From a virus, in IMG/VR virus record IMGVR_UViG_3300009419_000010, positions 1 through 64,000 of that record: a DNA stretch of 64,000 bases; one strand, given 5' to 3'. The position numbers were made by a program, and so were the translations under genes. Under the pieces are notes generated by a model. The model saw only the letters and a list, made by a program, of their open reading frames with translations. It ran no database searches and was not told the DNA's origin. Every line of letters begins with the position of its first letter. Within the stretch, counting starts at the first letter, position 1. Shown here in pieces: positions 51,981 through 60,388 of the stretch.

Positions 51981-53753
51981 ATGGCAGCTAAAAGAAAAAA
52001 ACAGGAGTATATGGGTAATCCCAATCTCCCAACTGCTGATGCGGTATTTGAATACACACCAGAAATGGTGATGGAGATGGAGAAGTGTAAAGGTTCTCTA
52101 TTATATTTTGCATCTAATTATTTCTATATTATCGATCCCGATGAGGGTAAGAAAGTCATCCCTCTTTTTGATTATCAACAGAGATTATTGAAATCTTTCG
52201 ATGAACATCGATTCAATATTGTGTTATCAAGCCGTCAATCGGGGAAAACGACTGTAGCAACAGCATTAGCATTGCATGAAGCTTGTTTCAAAGATCATAA
52301 AAACATTGTTATTGTTGCTAACAAAGAAGAAACAGCAAAAAACATCTTCAAACGTGTTCGACTTGCATATTTGGAGCTACCAAATTGGTTGAAGCCAGGT
52401 ATTAAAAAATGGGGTGATACTGGTTTGGAATTGGCTAATGGTAGCACTATTGAAATTTCGACCACGACTGGTAATGCTGCACGGGGTAAAACAATTAACT
52501 TGTTGCTATTGGATGAGTTGGCGTTCATTGAACCCGAAAGTATTGTTGAGGACTTCTGGAGATCCGTTTACCCAACTATTTCTCGTGCTAAAACCTCAAG
52601 AATTTTGATCACATCGACTCCGAATGGGGTAGGTAACTTGTTCCATCGGTTATATATTGGTGCAACGAAGAAAGAGAATCGTTTTCATTATGAAAGAATT
52701 GATTGGTGGGAAGTTCCTGGTCGTGATAATGAATGGAAACAAGAACAGATCAAGGATTTGGGTTCTTATGAGTCATTTGCTCAAGAATATGGTAACGAGT
52801 TTAATGATAATTCTCAAACATCGATTGACGAGGAGTTGTTCGACAAATTAAAACAAGAATGTAAAGAACCATTACATATTCTCAAGGATGGTGCATATAA
52901 AATATGGGAAGAATACGACCAAGAAAAAATATATGCTATTGGAGGTGACGTTTCTGAAGGTGTTGGTCTAGATTCATCTGTTTTGGAGATATTCGACATA
53001 ACTAATCCCAAAGAAATTGTTCAAGTCGGAGAATATGTTAATAATAAGATAGGTCCATCTGAATTCACTAATGTCATTGCTGAAATTTGTGGTCATTGGG
53101 GTAATCCATTGTTATTAATTGAGCGAAACAACCAAGGAACAGGTGTTTGTGATCGTTTGGCAAATGAATTCATGTATCAAAATTTGGTATCATGGGGTGC
53201 TAAAGAAGCACACAAAAACAAGCAGAATGGTATGATATCCCACATCAACACCAAATATAAAGCTGTTTTAAACATGCGTTATTTTGTAAATGAATCGAAA
53301 TCTGTCACATTCCGTTCCATTGATAGCTTGAAAGAATTTAAAACGTTTGTGAGATATCCAAATGGATCTTGGAAAGCAAAAGGAGGGGAGCATGACGATA
53401 GAGTTATGGCTACTGTATGGATGCTGATGTCATTATACAATGACATTGCGGAATTGTATTTTGAAATTGAGGAATTGGATGATTGCGACAGACCATTGGT
53501 GATCAAACCAATTGATCAAGGACTATTCAAATACAAATCAGCAACATCTATTTACACCAACGAAGAAGTTGCTAAAATTGAACATTCCAACTTAGCACCA
53601 ATGCTTTTTGGTGGGGAAGGTTCCATGGCAGCTAGTGACATGGCAGATTTAGAAGCACAGGGATGGTTCTTACCTCAAGGTTCCATCAATTCCAATCCTG
53701 ATAGGAATATTTCTTATGAACAATGGGATGCTATGAATAAGTATTTTGGTTGA
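51981..53753 (+). CDS. 17: large terminase subunit gp17
   Basis: 590 residues (T4 gp17 is 610). ATPase: SSRQSGKTT (Walker A, about 81-89), LLLLDELAF (Walker B with catalytic Glu, about 172-180), TSTPNG coupling motif. Nuclease domain: GGDVSEG (about 320), LIERNNQG and GEHDDRVMA supply the acidic residues. Drives headful DNA packaging. Follows the neck-like gene by two bases; no gp16 gene recognised. Confidence 0.96.
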   Translation: MAAKRKKQEYMGNPNLPTADAVFEYTPEMVMEMEKCKGSLLYFASNYFYIIDPDEGKKVIPLFDYQQRLLKSFDEHRFNIVLSSRQSGKTTVATALALHEACFKDHKNIVIVANKEETAKNIFKRVRLAYLELPNWLKPGIKKWGDTGLELANGSTIEISTTTGNAARGKTINLLLLDELAFIEPESIVEDFWRSVYPTISRAKTSRILITSTPNGVGNLFHRLYIGATKKENRFHYERIDWWEVPGRDNEWKQEQIKDLGSYESFAQEYGNEFNDNSQTSIDEELFDKLKQECKEPLHILKDGAYKIWEEYDQEKIYAIGGDVSEGVGLDSSVLEIFDITNPKEIVQVGEYVNNKIGPSEFTNVIAEICGHWGNPLLLIERNNQGTGVCDRLANEFMYQNLVSWGAKEAHKNKQNGMISHINTKYKAVLNMRYFVNESKSVTFRSIDSLKEFKTFVRYPNGSWKAKGGEHDDRVMATVWMLMSLYNDIAELYFEIEELDDCDRPLVIKPIDQGLFKYKSATSIYTNEEVAKIEHSNLAPMLFGGEGSMAASDMADLEAQGWFLPQGSINSNPDRNISYEQWDAMNKYFG

Positions 53754-53777
53754 AATTTAATACCATTATGATATTAT
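53750..53777 (+). promoter_or_regulatory. sigma70-like promoter before 53784
   Basis: TTGAAA 53750-53755, 16 bp, TATTAT 53772-53777, six bases, ATG 53784. Early-type promoter within the late virion cluster. Confidence 0.6.
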
Positions 53778-53783
53778 CATTAT

Positions 53784-54167
53784 ATGAGATATACGCCAGA
53801 TAATATTACAGAATTGAGTGATAACGATTACATGGTCTTCGGATCGAATAAATCGGGAAGGCACGGACTCGGAGCAGCTAAAACAGCACATAAGAAATTT
53901 GGCGCGGAATATGGAGTTGGAGAAGGATTGACTGGTAGATGTTATGCTCTCCCCACTAAAGGTTACAATTTATCTAGAATGTCTTTAGTAGAAATCAAAA
54001 ACCATGTGGATATTTTTCTAAAATTTGCTAAGGATAATCCCGATAAGACATTTCTTGTCACACAGATTGGTTGTGGATTGGCTGGACATAAGCCAAAGGA
54101 TATTGCACCGATGTTCGAAGAACGAACAGCGAACGTGATTATCCCAAAAGAATTTGATGTTACTTGA
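53784..54167 (+). CDS. A1S_2505-type phage non-structural protein, macrodomain-like
   Basis: 127 residues. YMVFGSNKSGRHGLGAAKTA near the N-terminus, CYALPTKGYNLSRM and TQIGCGLAGHKPKDIAPMF match a phage family resembling macro domains, which bind ADP-ribose-like ligands. It has a sigma70-like, leaderless-geometry promoter and stands alone between terminase and tail genes, so its timing probably differs from its neighbours. Possible role in NAD- or ADP-ribose-related host interaction is inferred. Confidence 0.75.
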   Translation: MRYTPDNITELSDNDYMVFGSNKSGRHGLGAAKTAHKKFGAEYGVGEGLTGRCYALPTKGYNLSRMSLVEIKNHVDIFLKFAKDNPDKTFLVTQIGCGLAGHKPKDIAPMFEERTANVIIPKEFDVT

Positions 54168-54180
54168 ACGGTTTTTCTAT

Positions 54181-54186
54181 TAAATA
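54181..54186 (+). promoter_or_regulatory. late promoter TAAATA, N6 before ATG 54193
   Basis: TTAAATAATATAGATG. Confidence 0.7.
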
Positions 54187-54192
54187 ATATAG

Positions 54193-54798
54193 ATGTCAAC
54201 ACCTGTACAGCAATCATGGCTTAACCGATCAAGAAAAGACAAATTTCTTCTCGTTTTCGATTTGCCCCCAATTCTCAAGAAAATCCAATCGAATTACACG
54301 AGAAATAATAACACGATCATTCCTGATAGTGTGCAATTCAGCATCTATGGGACAATGGTTCCAGGTCTGACAATCAAAGCGATTGCGACTCGATATGCTG
54401 GCGATACTCTTTATGTGTCATCTCACTCCAAAGATCCATATCCTCCTGTAAATGTTAAATTTAAGGTAGATTCTGGTTATAATAATTATTGGGCAATTTA
54501 TCAATGGTTAAATCTGCAACATGACCAAGAAACAGGTCAATTTAATGCAAAGGGGATTGTAGTTGATGGTAATTTCTCTGATTATCAAACAGATATAACG
54601 ATGTATGGTTTGGATGAATATGATAATAAAGTAATTCAATTTAAATATACGAAAGCTTTTGTAACATCAATCGATGAATTAGCATTCTCTCAGAATGAGA
54701 CGGGTGAAATGGAGATTGAAAGCGGATTTACTTTTGTTTTCTCACAAATGCACATCAATTTACTGGGATGTGATAGATATAATCAGACTCTTTCTTAA
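54193..54798 (+). CDS. tail-tube-fold protein, 201 aa
   Basis: Beta-rich protein with the layout of T4-like tube relatives: DKFLLVFDLPPIL, VQFSIYGTMVPGLTIKA, then NVKFKVDSGYNNYWAIYQW, then YTKAFVTSIDELAFS. Length matches the gp19-type proteins at 58461 and 59047. Located directly before sheath, the place of tail-terminator or proximal tail proteins in T4-like maps. Its exact role (tube initiator, terminator or completion) is undecided. Confidence 0.65.
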   Translation: MSTPVQQSWLNRSRKDKFLLVFDLPPILKKIQSNYTRNNNTIIPDSVQFSIYGTMVPGLTIKAIATRYAGDTLYVSSHSKDPYPPVNVKFKVDSGYNNYWAIYQWLNLQHDQETGQFNAKGIVVDGNFSDYQTDITMYGLDEYDNKVIQFKYTKAFVTSIDELAFSQNETGEMEIESGFTFVFSQMHINLLGCDRYNQTLS

Positions 54799-54824
54799 AT
54801 AGGAAATTTTTGTTCGGTATTTGC

Positions 54825-54830
54825 TAAATA
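54825..54830 (+). promoter_or_regulatory. late promoter TAAATA, N5 before ATG 54836
   Basis: CTAAATAATTATATG. A second TAAATA at 54796-54801 overlaps the previous stop and could give a longer leader. Confidence 0.8.
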
Positions 54831-54835
54831 ATTAT

Positions 54836-57574
54836 ATGCAACGAACAATTAACAGCCCAGGAGTAGAAATTTTCGAAAGAGATTTGAGTCTCATCGCACC
54901 AACAAATGTTGGTACTAACGTTTTCGTGACTGGTTTCACCTCACAAGGTCCATCAGATGAAGTGATCAAAATCACTACTAGAGACGAATTGGATTCGATT
55001 TACGGCACACCAACGAATAGTGCTGAAAGATATTTTTATTATACTGTAAGAGAACTTCTGAATTCTCCTGCCAACATCTACACTTTCCGCATTCCTTATG
55101 GTAGCGGTTCTGGTGATGGATTCGGTACACAACACACTGCACTGGTTTATCCAGTAGTTGCAGTATCTAATTCTGGTTCTCAGACTACATCTGTTAGTAG
55201 CTTTGATTTGTCTATAAATTATAATGGAGCTTTGAAAGCATCTCCTCTTTCTGGTTCAGCTTTTAAAATTCAAACATCTAGAGGGCAATCAAAAACTGTT
55301 GTGTTTAAAATTGGTAGTGATAATCCTTACAGACAAGGAGATATCGTGGTTCCAGTGGCAGAATCTTTCACTATATCACAGGTGTTGACAGCTATTGGAA
55401 ACACCCTACCATTATCTGCAACAGATTTAACCGTTTCACTTGGCACAAATACTTTTACAGTAAAATTATCAGGATATGTTCCATTGACGATTACCCCTTC
55501 AGTAAGTTCTTCTATTTTAGCTGGCTTAGATGATGAGGGTGATGTATTTACAATCTCCTCTAATACAATAAATTCATTCCAATTAGGTGAAATTGTTAAT
55601 TCCACCCTTAATATGTCTTCAGGGACATATTTCCTCGGAAAACCTTATCAAGTCAGTCTCACGGAAGCTGAATTTGCTCAAGCCATGGAAGGAACACTCT
55701 TTGATTGGAGTTCCACTGCTGCTGCCACATCCTCTTTTGAAGGAACTAAATCTTCCGCTATTAGCAGTATGGGTGGTGCTGGTATCATTATCTTTGACAA
55801 AGCACAAACCACAATCAACAGCCAATTTGAAGGTTATTATGTGGGTATTGCGGACAACGTGAATCATAATCCAGCATCCAACTTCGATGCTGTCACCCGT
55901 GCATACACCAATAGCCTCACTGCTGATGTTGTTTCAAATTATACACAGATTCCTAACGGAACTCTACAATTCAATCTCTCAGCTACTGCCAATGGTGCAT
56001 CTAACAGTATTTCCCAAGTTATGGAGAATCTTACAGACTACAACATTGATGGTAGGGAAGATGATGACCTTCTGAACATTGGTGTCTTTAAGCTCCGCAA
56101 GAGCATTTATGCTACGGAAGCGTTCAAGCTGGATTATGTGCTTGATGATCGTATCGTTGGTTCGATTGATTCATTCCGTACTCAACTCAATCCTTCTGGT
56201 GGTCCATCTGTCCCATTCTTCTTGGAAACTCAAGATACGAATGCTCGTAATGTGGAAATCATGGTCAACCCATATATCTCCAACAAGTTCACCCAATCCT
56301 CTCTGGATTCTTCGGGTAATCCAATTAAGAAAATTCGTGTCCTCACAGAATCTCTTTTGGACACGAATTTTTCTGAAATTTCTGCTGCTGTTGGTGTCAC
56401 CCAACAAGCACTTTCAGATGTTTCGAATATACTAAATACTGCAAATGCTCTGTATCCTCTTGGTGCATATAGCCCAACTAAAATTACACAGAAATTGCTT
56501 GGAAGCATTCCAAGTAAAATCAATCGTGCTTTGGAAAGTGTTAAAAACGATGAGATTTACGACATTGATGTCGTAGTCGAAGGTGGTCTTGGAACAGTGT
56601 TCACAATGGCATCTGCCGCTGGAACAACTTATTACGATGATACTCTATACAATCCTGCATTGAAAACAAAAGTCGATTCTCTTAGAACATCGCGAGATAT
56701 TTTCAACGATACGGTTGCTACCGATCTTCGTGGAAGCTACAGTGCAGTCTTCAATCAATTTGAAAATTTCTGTAACCTCCCAAGTAACACTGGTGGTCGT
56801 GGTGACTGTATCTTCATTGCTGATCCAATCCGTCATATTCTTGTGACTGGAAGAAACAGTAAGATTCTTACTGACAAAACCAGAAACTTCCAATTGGACG
56901 TTTATTGGGCAATGAGACACCAATTTGAATTGGAGAATACCTCGTATGCAGCTACCTATGGTAACTGGGTACAAGCTTATGACGATTTCACTGGTGAGAA
57001 AGTTTGGATTCCATTCTCTGGTTATCAAGCTGCTATCATGGCTCGTAGCGATGCTGCTGAATTCCCATGGTCTGCTCCTGCTGGATTCACTCGTGGTCTT
57101 GTAACCAACGCTTTGGATATCGCTATCAATCCTAATCAGAAACAACGTGATGAACTTTACAAGGTAAACATTAACCCTGTTATGTTCTCTGCATCTCAAG
57201 GAATCGTGGTGTTCGGTCAAAAAACAATGTCTCGCAAACCAAGCGCATTTGATCGTATCAATGTTCGTAGATTGTTCCTCGCTCTGGAAAGACCTACTAA
57301 GAAAACAGCACAATTCTTCGTGTTTGAACCTAACAATGAATTCACTCGCACCAGATTGGTCAATACATTGAACCCAATCTTCAAAACTGCGAAGGAAAAT
57401 GGTGGTTGCTATGATTACTTGATTGTCTGCGATGAAAGAAATAACACGCCACAAGTCATTGATAGTAATGAACTGAAAGTTGATATTCTAATCAAACCAA
57501 CGAGAACTGGTGAGTTCATCCTCTGCACCTTCACAGCGACCAGATCCGATGCAAACTTCGACGAATTGGTATAA
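54836..57574 (+). CDS. 18: tail sheath protein gp18
   Basis: 912 residues, longer than T4 gp18 (659). The N-terminus INSPGVEIFERDLS and VFVTGFTSQGP, the attachment loop DELDSIYG, and the C-terminal core with INVRRLFLALER and FEPNNEFTR are typical sheath blocks. An extra beta-rich region around residues 105-270 probably forms an additional surface domain. ATG 54836 is fixed by the late promoter; an upstream in-frame start at 54821 lies inside it. Confidence 0.94.
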   Translation: MQRTINSPGVEIFERDLSLIAPTNVGTNVFVTGFTSQGPSDEVIKITTRDELDSIYGTPTNSAERYFYYTVRELLNSPANIYTFRIPYGSGSGDGFGTQHTALVYPVVAVSNSGSQTTSVSSFDLSINYNGALKASPLSGSAFKIQTSRGQSKTVVFKIGSDNPYRQGDIVVPVAESFTISQVLTAIGNTLPLSATDLTVSLGTNTFTVKLSGYVPLTITPSVSSSILAGLDDEGDVFTISSNTINSFQLGEIVNSTLNMSSGTYFLGKPYQVSLTEAEFAQAMEGTLFDWSSTAAATSSFEGTKSSAISSMGGAGIIIFDKAQTTINSQFEGYYVGIADNVNHNPASNFDAVTRAYTNSLTADVVSNYTQIPNGTLQFNLSATANGASNSISQVMENLTDYNIDGREDDDLLNIGVFKLRKSIYATEAFKLDYVLDDRIVGSIDSFRTQLNPSGGPSVPFFLETQDTNARNVEIMVNPYISNKFTQSSLDSSGNPIKKIRVLTESLLDTNFSEISAAVGVTQQALSDVSNILNTANALYPLGAYSPTKITQKLLGSIPSKINRALESVKNDEIYDIDVVVEGGLGTVFTMASAAGTTYYDDTLYNPALKTKVDSLRTSRDIFNDTVATDLRGSYSAVFNQFENFCNLPSNTGGRGDCIFIADPIRHILVTGRNSKILTDKTRNFQLDVYWAMRHQFELENTSYAATYGNWVQAYDDFTGEKVWIPFSGYQAAIMARSDAAEFPWSAPAGFTRGLVTNALDIAINPNQKQRDELYKVNINPVMFSASQGIVVFGQKTMSRKPSAFDRINVRRLFLALERPTKKTAQFFVFEPNNEFTRTRLVNTLNPIFKTAKENGGCYDYLIVCDERNNTPQVIDSNELKVDILIKPTRTGEFILCTFTATRSDANFDELV

Positions 57575-57583
57575 TATTAATAC

Positions 57584-57589
57584 TAAATA
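57584..57589 (+). promoter_or_regulatory. orphan late promoter TAAATA with no gene
   Basis: CTAAATAATATAAG ten bases after the sheath stop; predicted initiation near 57595 leads straight into the terminator at 57598. Confidence 0.45.
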
Positions 57590-57597
57590 ATATAAGA

Positions 57598-57632
57598 AAT
57601 CCTGATTGGCAATACCAGTCAGGATTTTTTTT
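57598..57632 (+). terminator. rho-independent terminator after sheath gene
   Basis: AATCCTGATTGG (57598-57609) pairs with CCAGTCAGGATT (57615-57626), five-base loop, followed by eight T. Confidence 0.92.
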
Positions 57633-57670
57633 ATAAAAGGATTTATTTGGAAAAAGTTATATCTCTAGAC

Positions 57671-57676
57671 TAAATA
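57671..57676 (+). promoter_or_regulatory. late promoter TAAATA, N5 before ATG 57682
   Basis: CTAAATAATAATATG before the homing endonuclease. Confidence 0.75.
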
Positions 57677-57681
57677 ATAAT

Positions 57682-58452
57682 ATGGCTGGAACTACCATTG
57701 AAAATTTAGGCAAAGCAACAGAATACGATCAATGTCCTGCTATTTATATTTTAAAAAATAATAAAAACGGTAAGGTTTATGTCGGAGAAACTATGAATTT
57801 GAGACAGCGAGTATATTCATATCATAAATCAAATATAGATACCCCTAGACCTATATTGAGAGCTATCAATAAACATGGTTTAGAAAATTTTTCATTCGAA
57901 TATCAATATTATCCTGATATGTCTAAGGACGAATTATTGGATATTGAAGAGAGATTAATAAAAGAACACAATAGTTTAATGAGTGGAAGCGGATACAATG
58001 TTTGTTCAAGAGGGCAAAATAGATATTTAGCAACACAATCTCTTGAAGCTCGTAAAAAAAGGAGTGAAATTTTTAAAGGGAGAGTCATTACAGAAGAATG
58101 GAGAGAAAACATGTCAAAAGCCAAGAGTGGAGAGAACCATCCAATGTATGGTAAAAAAATGTCAGAGGAGACGAGGAAAAAAATGGGCGATTCCAGAAGA
58201 GGTGAGAGAAATGGGAGATATGGGAAGAAAATGTCTGAAGAAGCTAAAAGAAAAATGGTAGAAAATTTACCAAATAAAGTATGTGTATCACAATATACAA
58301 AATCTGGTGAATTTGTTAAATCTTATTTTTCTATAGCTGAAGCTGCGAAACAAACTGGAATAGATAGTCGTCATATAAGTGCGGTGTGTAATAATAAAAA
58401 TAGAAAAACATCTGGTGGTTATATTTGGAAAAAAGACACACTTCATCACTAA
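57682..58452 (+). CDS. GIY-YIG homing endonuclease with NUMOD domains
   Basis: 256 residues. The GIY-YIG domain (about 18-105) has AIYILKNNKNGKVYVGET and the catalytic Arg in LRQRVYSYH and Glu in IEERLIKEHN. Two NUMOD3-like repeats follow (GENHPMYGKKMSEETRKKM, then GERNGRYGKKMSEEAKRKM), then a C-terminal NUMOD1-like helix-turn-helix ending SGGYIWKK. A free-standing homing enzyme inserted between sheath and tube genes; its first codons and promoter resemble those of the tube gene downstream. Confidence 0.92.
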   Translation: MAGTTIENLGKATEYDQCPAIYILKNNKNGKVYVGETMNLRQRVYSYHKSNIDTPRPILRAINKHGLENFSFEYQYYPDMSKDELLDIEERLIKEHNSLMSGSGYNVCSRGQNRYLATQSLEARKKRSEIFKGRVITEEWRENMSKAKSGENHPMYGKKMSEETRKKMGDSRRGERNGRYGKKMSEEAKRKMVENLPNKVCVSQYTKSGEFVKSYFSIAEAAKQTGIDSRHISAVCNNKNRKTSGGYIWKKDTLHH

Positions 58453-58455
58453 ATA
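58450..58455 (+). promoter_or_regulatory. late promoter TAAATA, N5 before ATG 58461
   Basis: CTAAATACTATTATG; overlaps the endonuclease stop codon. Confidence 0.8.
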
Positions 58456-58460
58456 CTATT

Positions 58461-59030
58461 ATGCCAACAAGTATTGAAAATTTTATGTCACAGGCGATGC
58501 AAAAACAATTTGCTCGCGACTTCCTTTTCCGTGTTAAACAGATCGACATCACAGGACTTTCCTTGGATGGTGAGACTGATTTGGTTTACGCTAAAACAGC
58601 TACTTTTCCTGGAAGAGATATTGAAAACAAACAGGTGAATTATTCAGGTCAAACTTTCAATATTCCTGGAAAATCTAGCTATCCAGGTTCTGAAGGTTGG
58701 TCTGTAGAATTTTATCTTGATCAAAATTTGGATATCAGAGAGAAACTCGAAAGAGCAAGTAGAGTCCTATTCGACAACGAAACCACCACTGGTAATATTT
58801 GTATGCCAGGATACGAATCCGTAATTACTTTGGATGTTCTTCAAATCCCTTGTCAAAGAGGTCCTAATGTAACATCGGGTAGTGAAATGCAAGTTGGTAG
58901 AACAATCCAATTGATTGGTGCTTCTCTTCGAAATATCAGCGAAGTTTCTTATGAAATTGCTGATGGAACTGGTGAAATTAAAACATTCACTGCGACTTTC
59001 GCGTATCATTTCTATCGTGGACTGGTCTAA
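58461..59030 (+). CDS. 19: tail tube protein gp19
   Basis: 189 residues (T4 gp19 is 163). DFLFRVKQIDITGLSLDG near the N-terminus, KTATFPGRDIENKQVNYSG and EGWSVEFYLDQNLDIREKLE followed by a beta C-terminus TFTATFAYHFYRGL form the T4-like tube fold. Forms the inner tube on which sheath assembles. ATG 58461 is set by the late promoter; an in-frame upstream ATG-like start falls inside the endonuclease gene. Confidence 0.88.
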   Translation: MPTSIENFMSQAMQKQFARDFLFRVKQIDITGLSLDGETDLVYAKTATFPGRDIENKQVNYSGQTFNIPGKSSYPGSEGWSVEFYLDQNLDIREKLERASRVLFDNETTTGNICMPGYESVITLDVLQIPCQRGPNVTSGSEMQVGRTIQLIGASLRNISEVSYEIADGTGEIKTFTATFAYHFYRGLV

Positions 59031-59035
59031 GTGAT

Positions 59036-59041
59036 TAAGTA
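59036..59041 (+). promoter_or_regulatory. late promoter variant TAAGTA, N5 before ATG 59047
   Basis: TTAAGTAATTACATG. Confidence 0.6.
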
Positions 59042-59046
59042 ATTAC

Positions 59047-59655
59047 ATGTCTAACCCACAGATTGAAGATTTTCTCCAAGCGTTCTCAGGGGACGCTAGA
59101 TACTGTCTTTCTATACCAGTATTATGGTCAGTATCCATTGATGGAGTATCGAATGATTCCATAAACCAGTATTTACAGTTAGCACAGGAAAAATGGAGAG
59201 CTAAGATCACTCCTAATTCCATGACAAAAAATGGTAATATTTTACCAGCACAAGCAGTGACAATTCCAACTGAGGGAGCTAATTTTGGTTCTAGTTCAAT
59301 TGGTGAAAATAGTGGTGGATTTTTGCCAGGATATGTTTTGAACAGTAGACAAGATTTCTTGTCTCGTAGCTTTTCTATAAACTTTTTAGAGACTAGAAAA
59401 GATTTGGAACATGAATATTTCAGACCTTGGATTATCGCTACATCTATAAAAGGATTAATCGAAGCAGGTGCAAATCTCAAAGCTGATATCACAGTGAAAC
59501 AATACACAAACGGTGGTGAATTGAGAAAAGGTTATATCTTTAGAAAAGCATTTCCCACTGCTGTTGAAGGATTTACAATGGATTATCAAAATACAGAATT
59601 TCCTGTGAAATCCGTGACATTTGCTTGTCAGAATTACGAACAGATTGCTGTGTAA
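59047..59655 (+). CDS. tube-like baseplate protein (gp48/gp54-type candidate)
   Basis: 202 residues. RYCLSIPVLWSVSIDG, VTIPTEGANFGSSS and RSFSINFLETRKDLEHEYFRPWI follow the tube-fold order, with the same length as gp19 but an added N-terminal helix. In T4 gp48 and gp54 are gp19-like and cap the baseplate to start the tube; a similar role is plausible. Directly coupled to the next gene by a one-base overlap. Confidence 0.65.
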   Translation: MSNPQIEDFLQAFSGDARYCLSIPVLWSVSIDGVSNDSINQYLQLAQEKWRAKITPNSMTKNGNILPAQAVTIPTEGANFGSSSIGENSGGFLPGYVLNSRQDFLSRSFSINFLETRKDLEHEYFRPWIIATSIKGLIEAGANLKADITVKQYTNGGELRKGYIFRKAFPTAVEGFTMDYQNTEFPVKSVTFACQNYEQIAV

Positions 59656-60356
59656 TGAGGATAACAATCAAAGATATAAAAAAATGTTTGGAGGAAGATG
59701 AGGATTTCTTCGTGGATTATTTGAATAAATTCAAAGGTAATAATACACATGAAAAGTTCATAAACGTCTTAAAGAATTGGGAGAAATATGTTTCATATAC
59801 CATCAATTTCAATATAAAAGAGAAAAATATAAAAATATCATTAGATTATCTCATAAAGGAATTGAATGAATTTGTTGCTGAACCCACTTGGTTTGAACAT
59901 TCAAATATAAAAGTATTAGTCGATATCCCAAGTAAATTTGTAAAAGAATTGAATATCCTATCGGTGTCCAATTTCATCAAAAAAATAGAATACGGTAATT
60001 TTGTTGTTGATTTTGCGGAATTATCAGATGAAGTTAAAGATGAAATGTTGGAAAAATTACCAGCAGATTTCTATAATAAAATGATACAATTTTTAGTAAA
60101 CGCAAAGGATAAAAAAATCATTTTACAAAACGCTGCACTAGAAAACATGGAAATCAACTTCTTAACATCTTTACCATACGAAATGATTAAAGGATTGTTT
60201 TATTCTTATGATATGGATTACTTTCGAGATATCATATATCATCTTTCAAAGAAAATTGACGGTGGAATTTTAATGGATTCTACCATCATGGATATTGAAT
60301 ATTACATAGATAAAATGAAAGGTGAAGCTCCAACGGAAAATATGCCACTTTTTTAG
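59655..60356 (+). CDS. gp26-related baseplate hub/chaperone-type protein
   Basis: 233 residues. The middle FVVDFAELSDEVKDEMLEKL and following LPADFYNKMIQFLVNAKDKK parallel the segment LSFSELSIKDRISVIENLP...NQDIAKFIDKIKE in the next gene, so the two are probably paralogues. The N-terminus is helical and acidic. ATG 59655 overlaps the previous stop; an earlier start is inside that gene. Confidence 0.55.
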   Translation: MRITIKDIKKCLEEDEDFFVDYLNKFKGNNTHEKFINVLKNWEKYVSYTINFNIKEKNIKISLDYLIKELNEFVAEPTWFEHSNIKVLVDIPSKFVKELNILSVSNFIKKIEYGNFVVDFAELSDEVKDEMLEKLPADFYNKMIQFLVNAKDKKIILQNAALENMEINFLTSLPYEMIKGLFYSYDMDYFRDIIYHLSKKIDGGILMDSTIMDIEYYIDKMKGEAPTENMPLF

Positions 60357-60383
60357 TTGACAAATGATTTGTCACAGTAAATA
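60357..60383 (+). promoter_or_regulatory. hybrid promoter with palindrome before 60389
   Basis: TTGACA at 60357-60362 and TAAATA at 60378-60383 (15 bp apart), then CGGGC and ATG 60389. Between them TGACAAA (60358-60364) and TTTGTCA (60368-60374) form a 7-bp inverted repeat with a three-base centre. The site could serve both sigma70 and gp55 and may bind a regulator. Confidence 0.5.
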
Positions 60384-60388
60384 CGGGC

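Noticed and set aside
56645-57454. 269-residue minus-strand frame
   Set aside because: Lies wholly antisense to the well-supported sheath core with no promoter or recognisable motif; long shadow frame.
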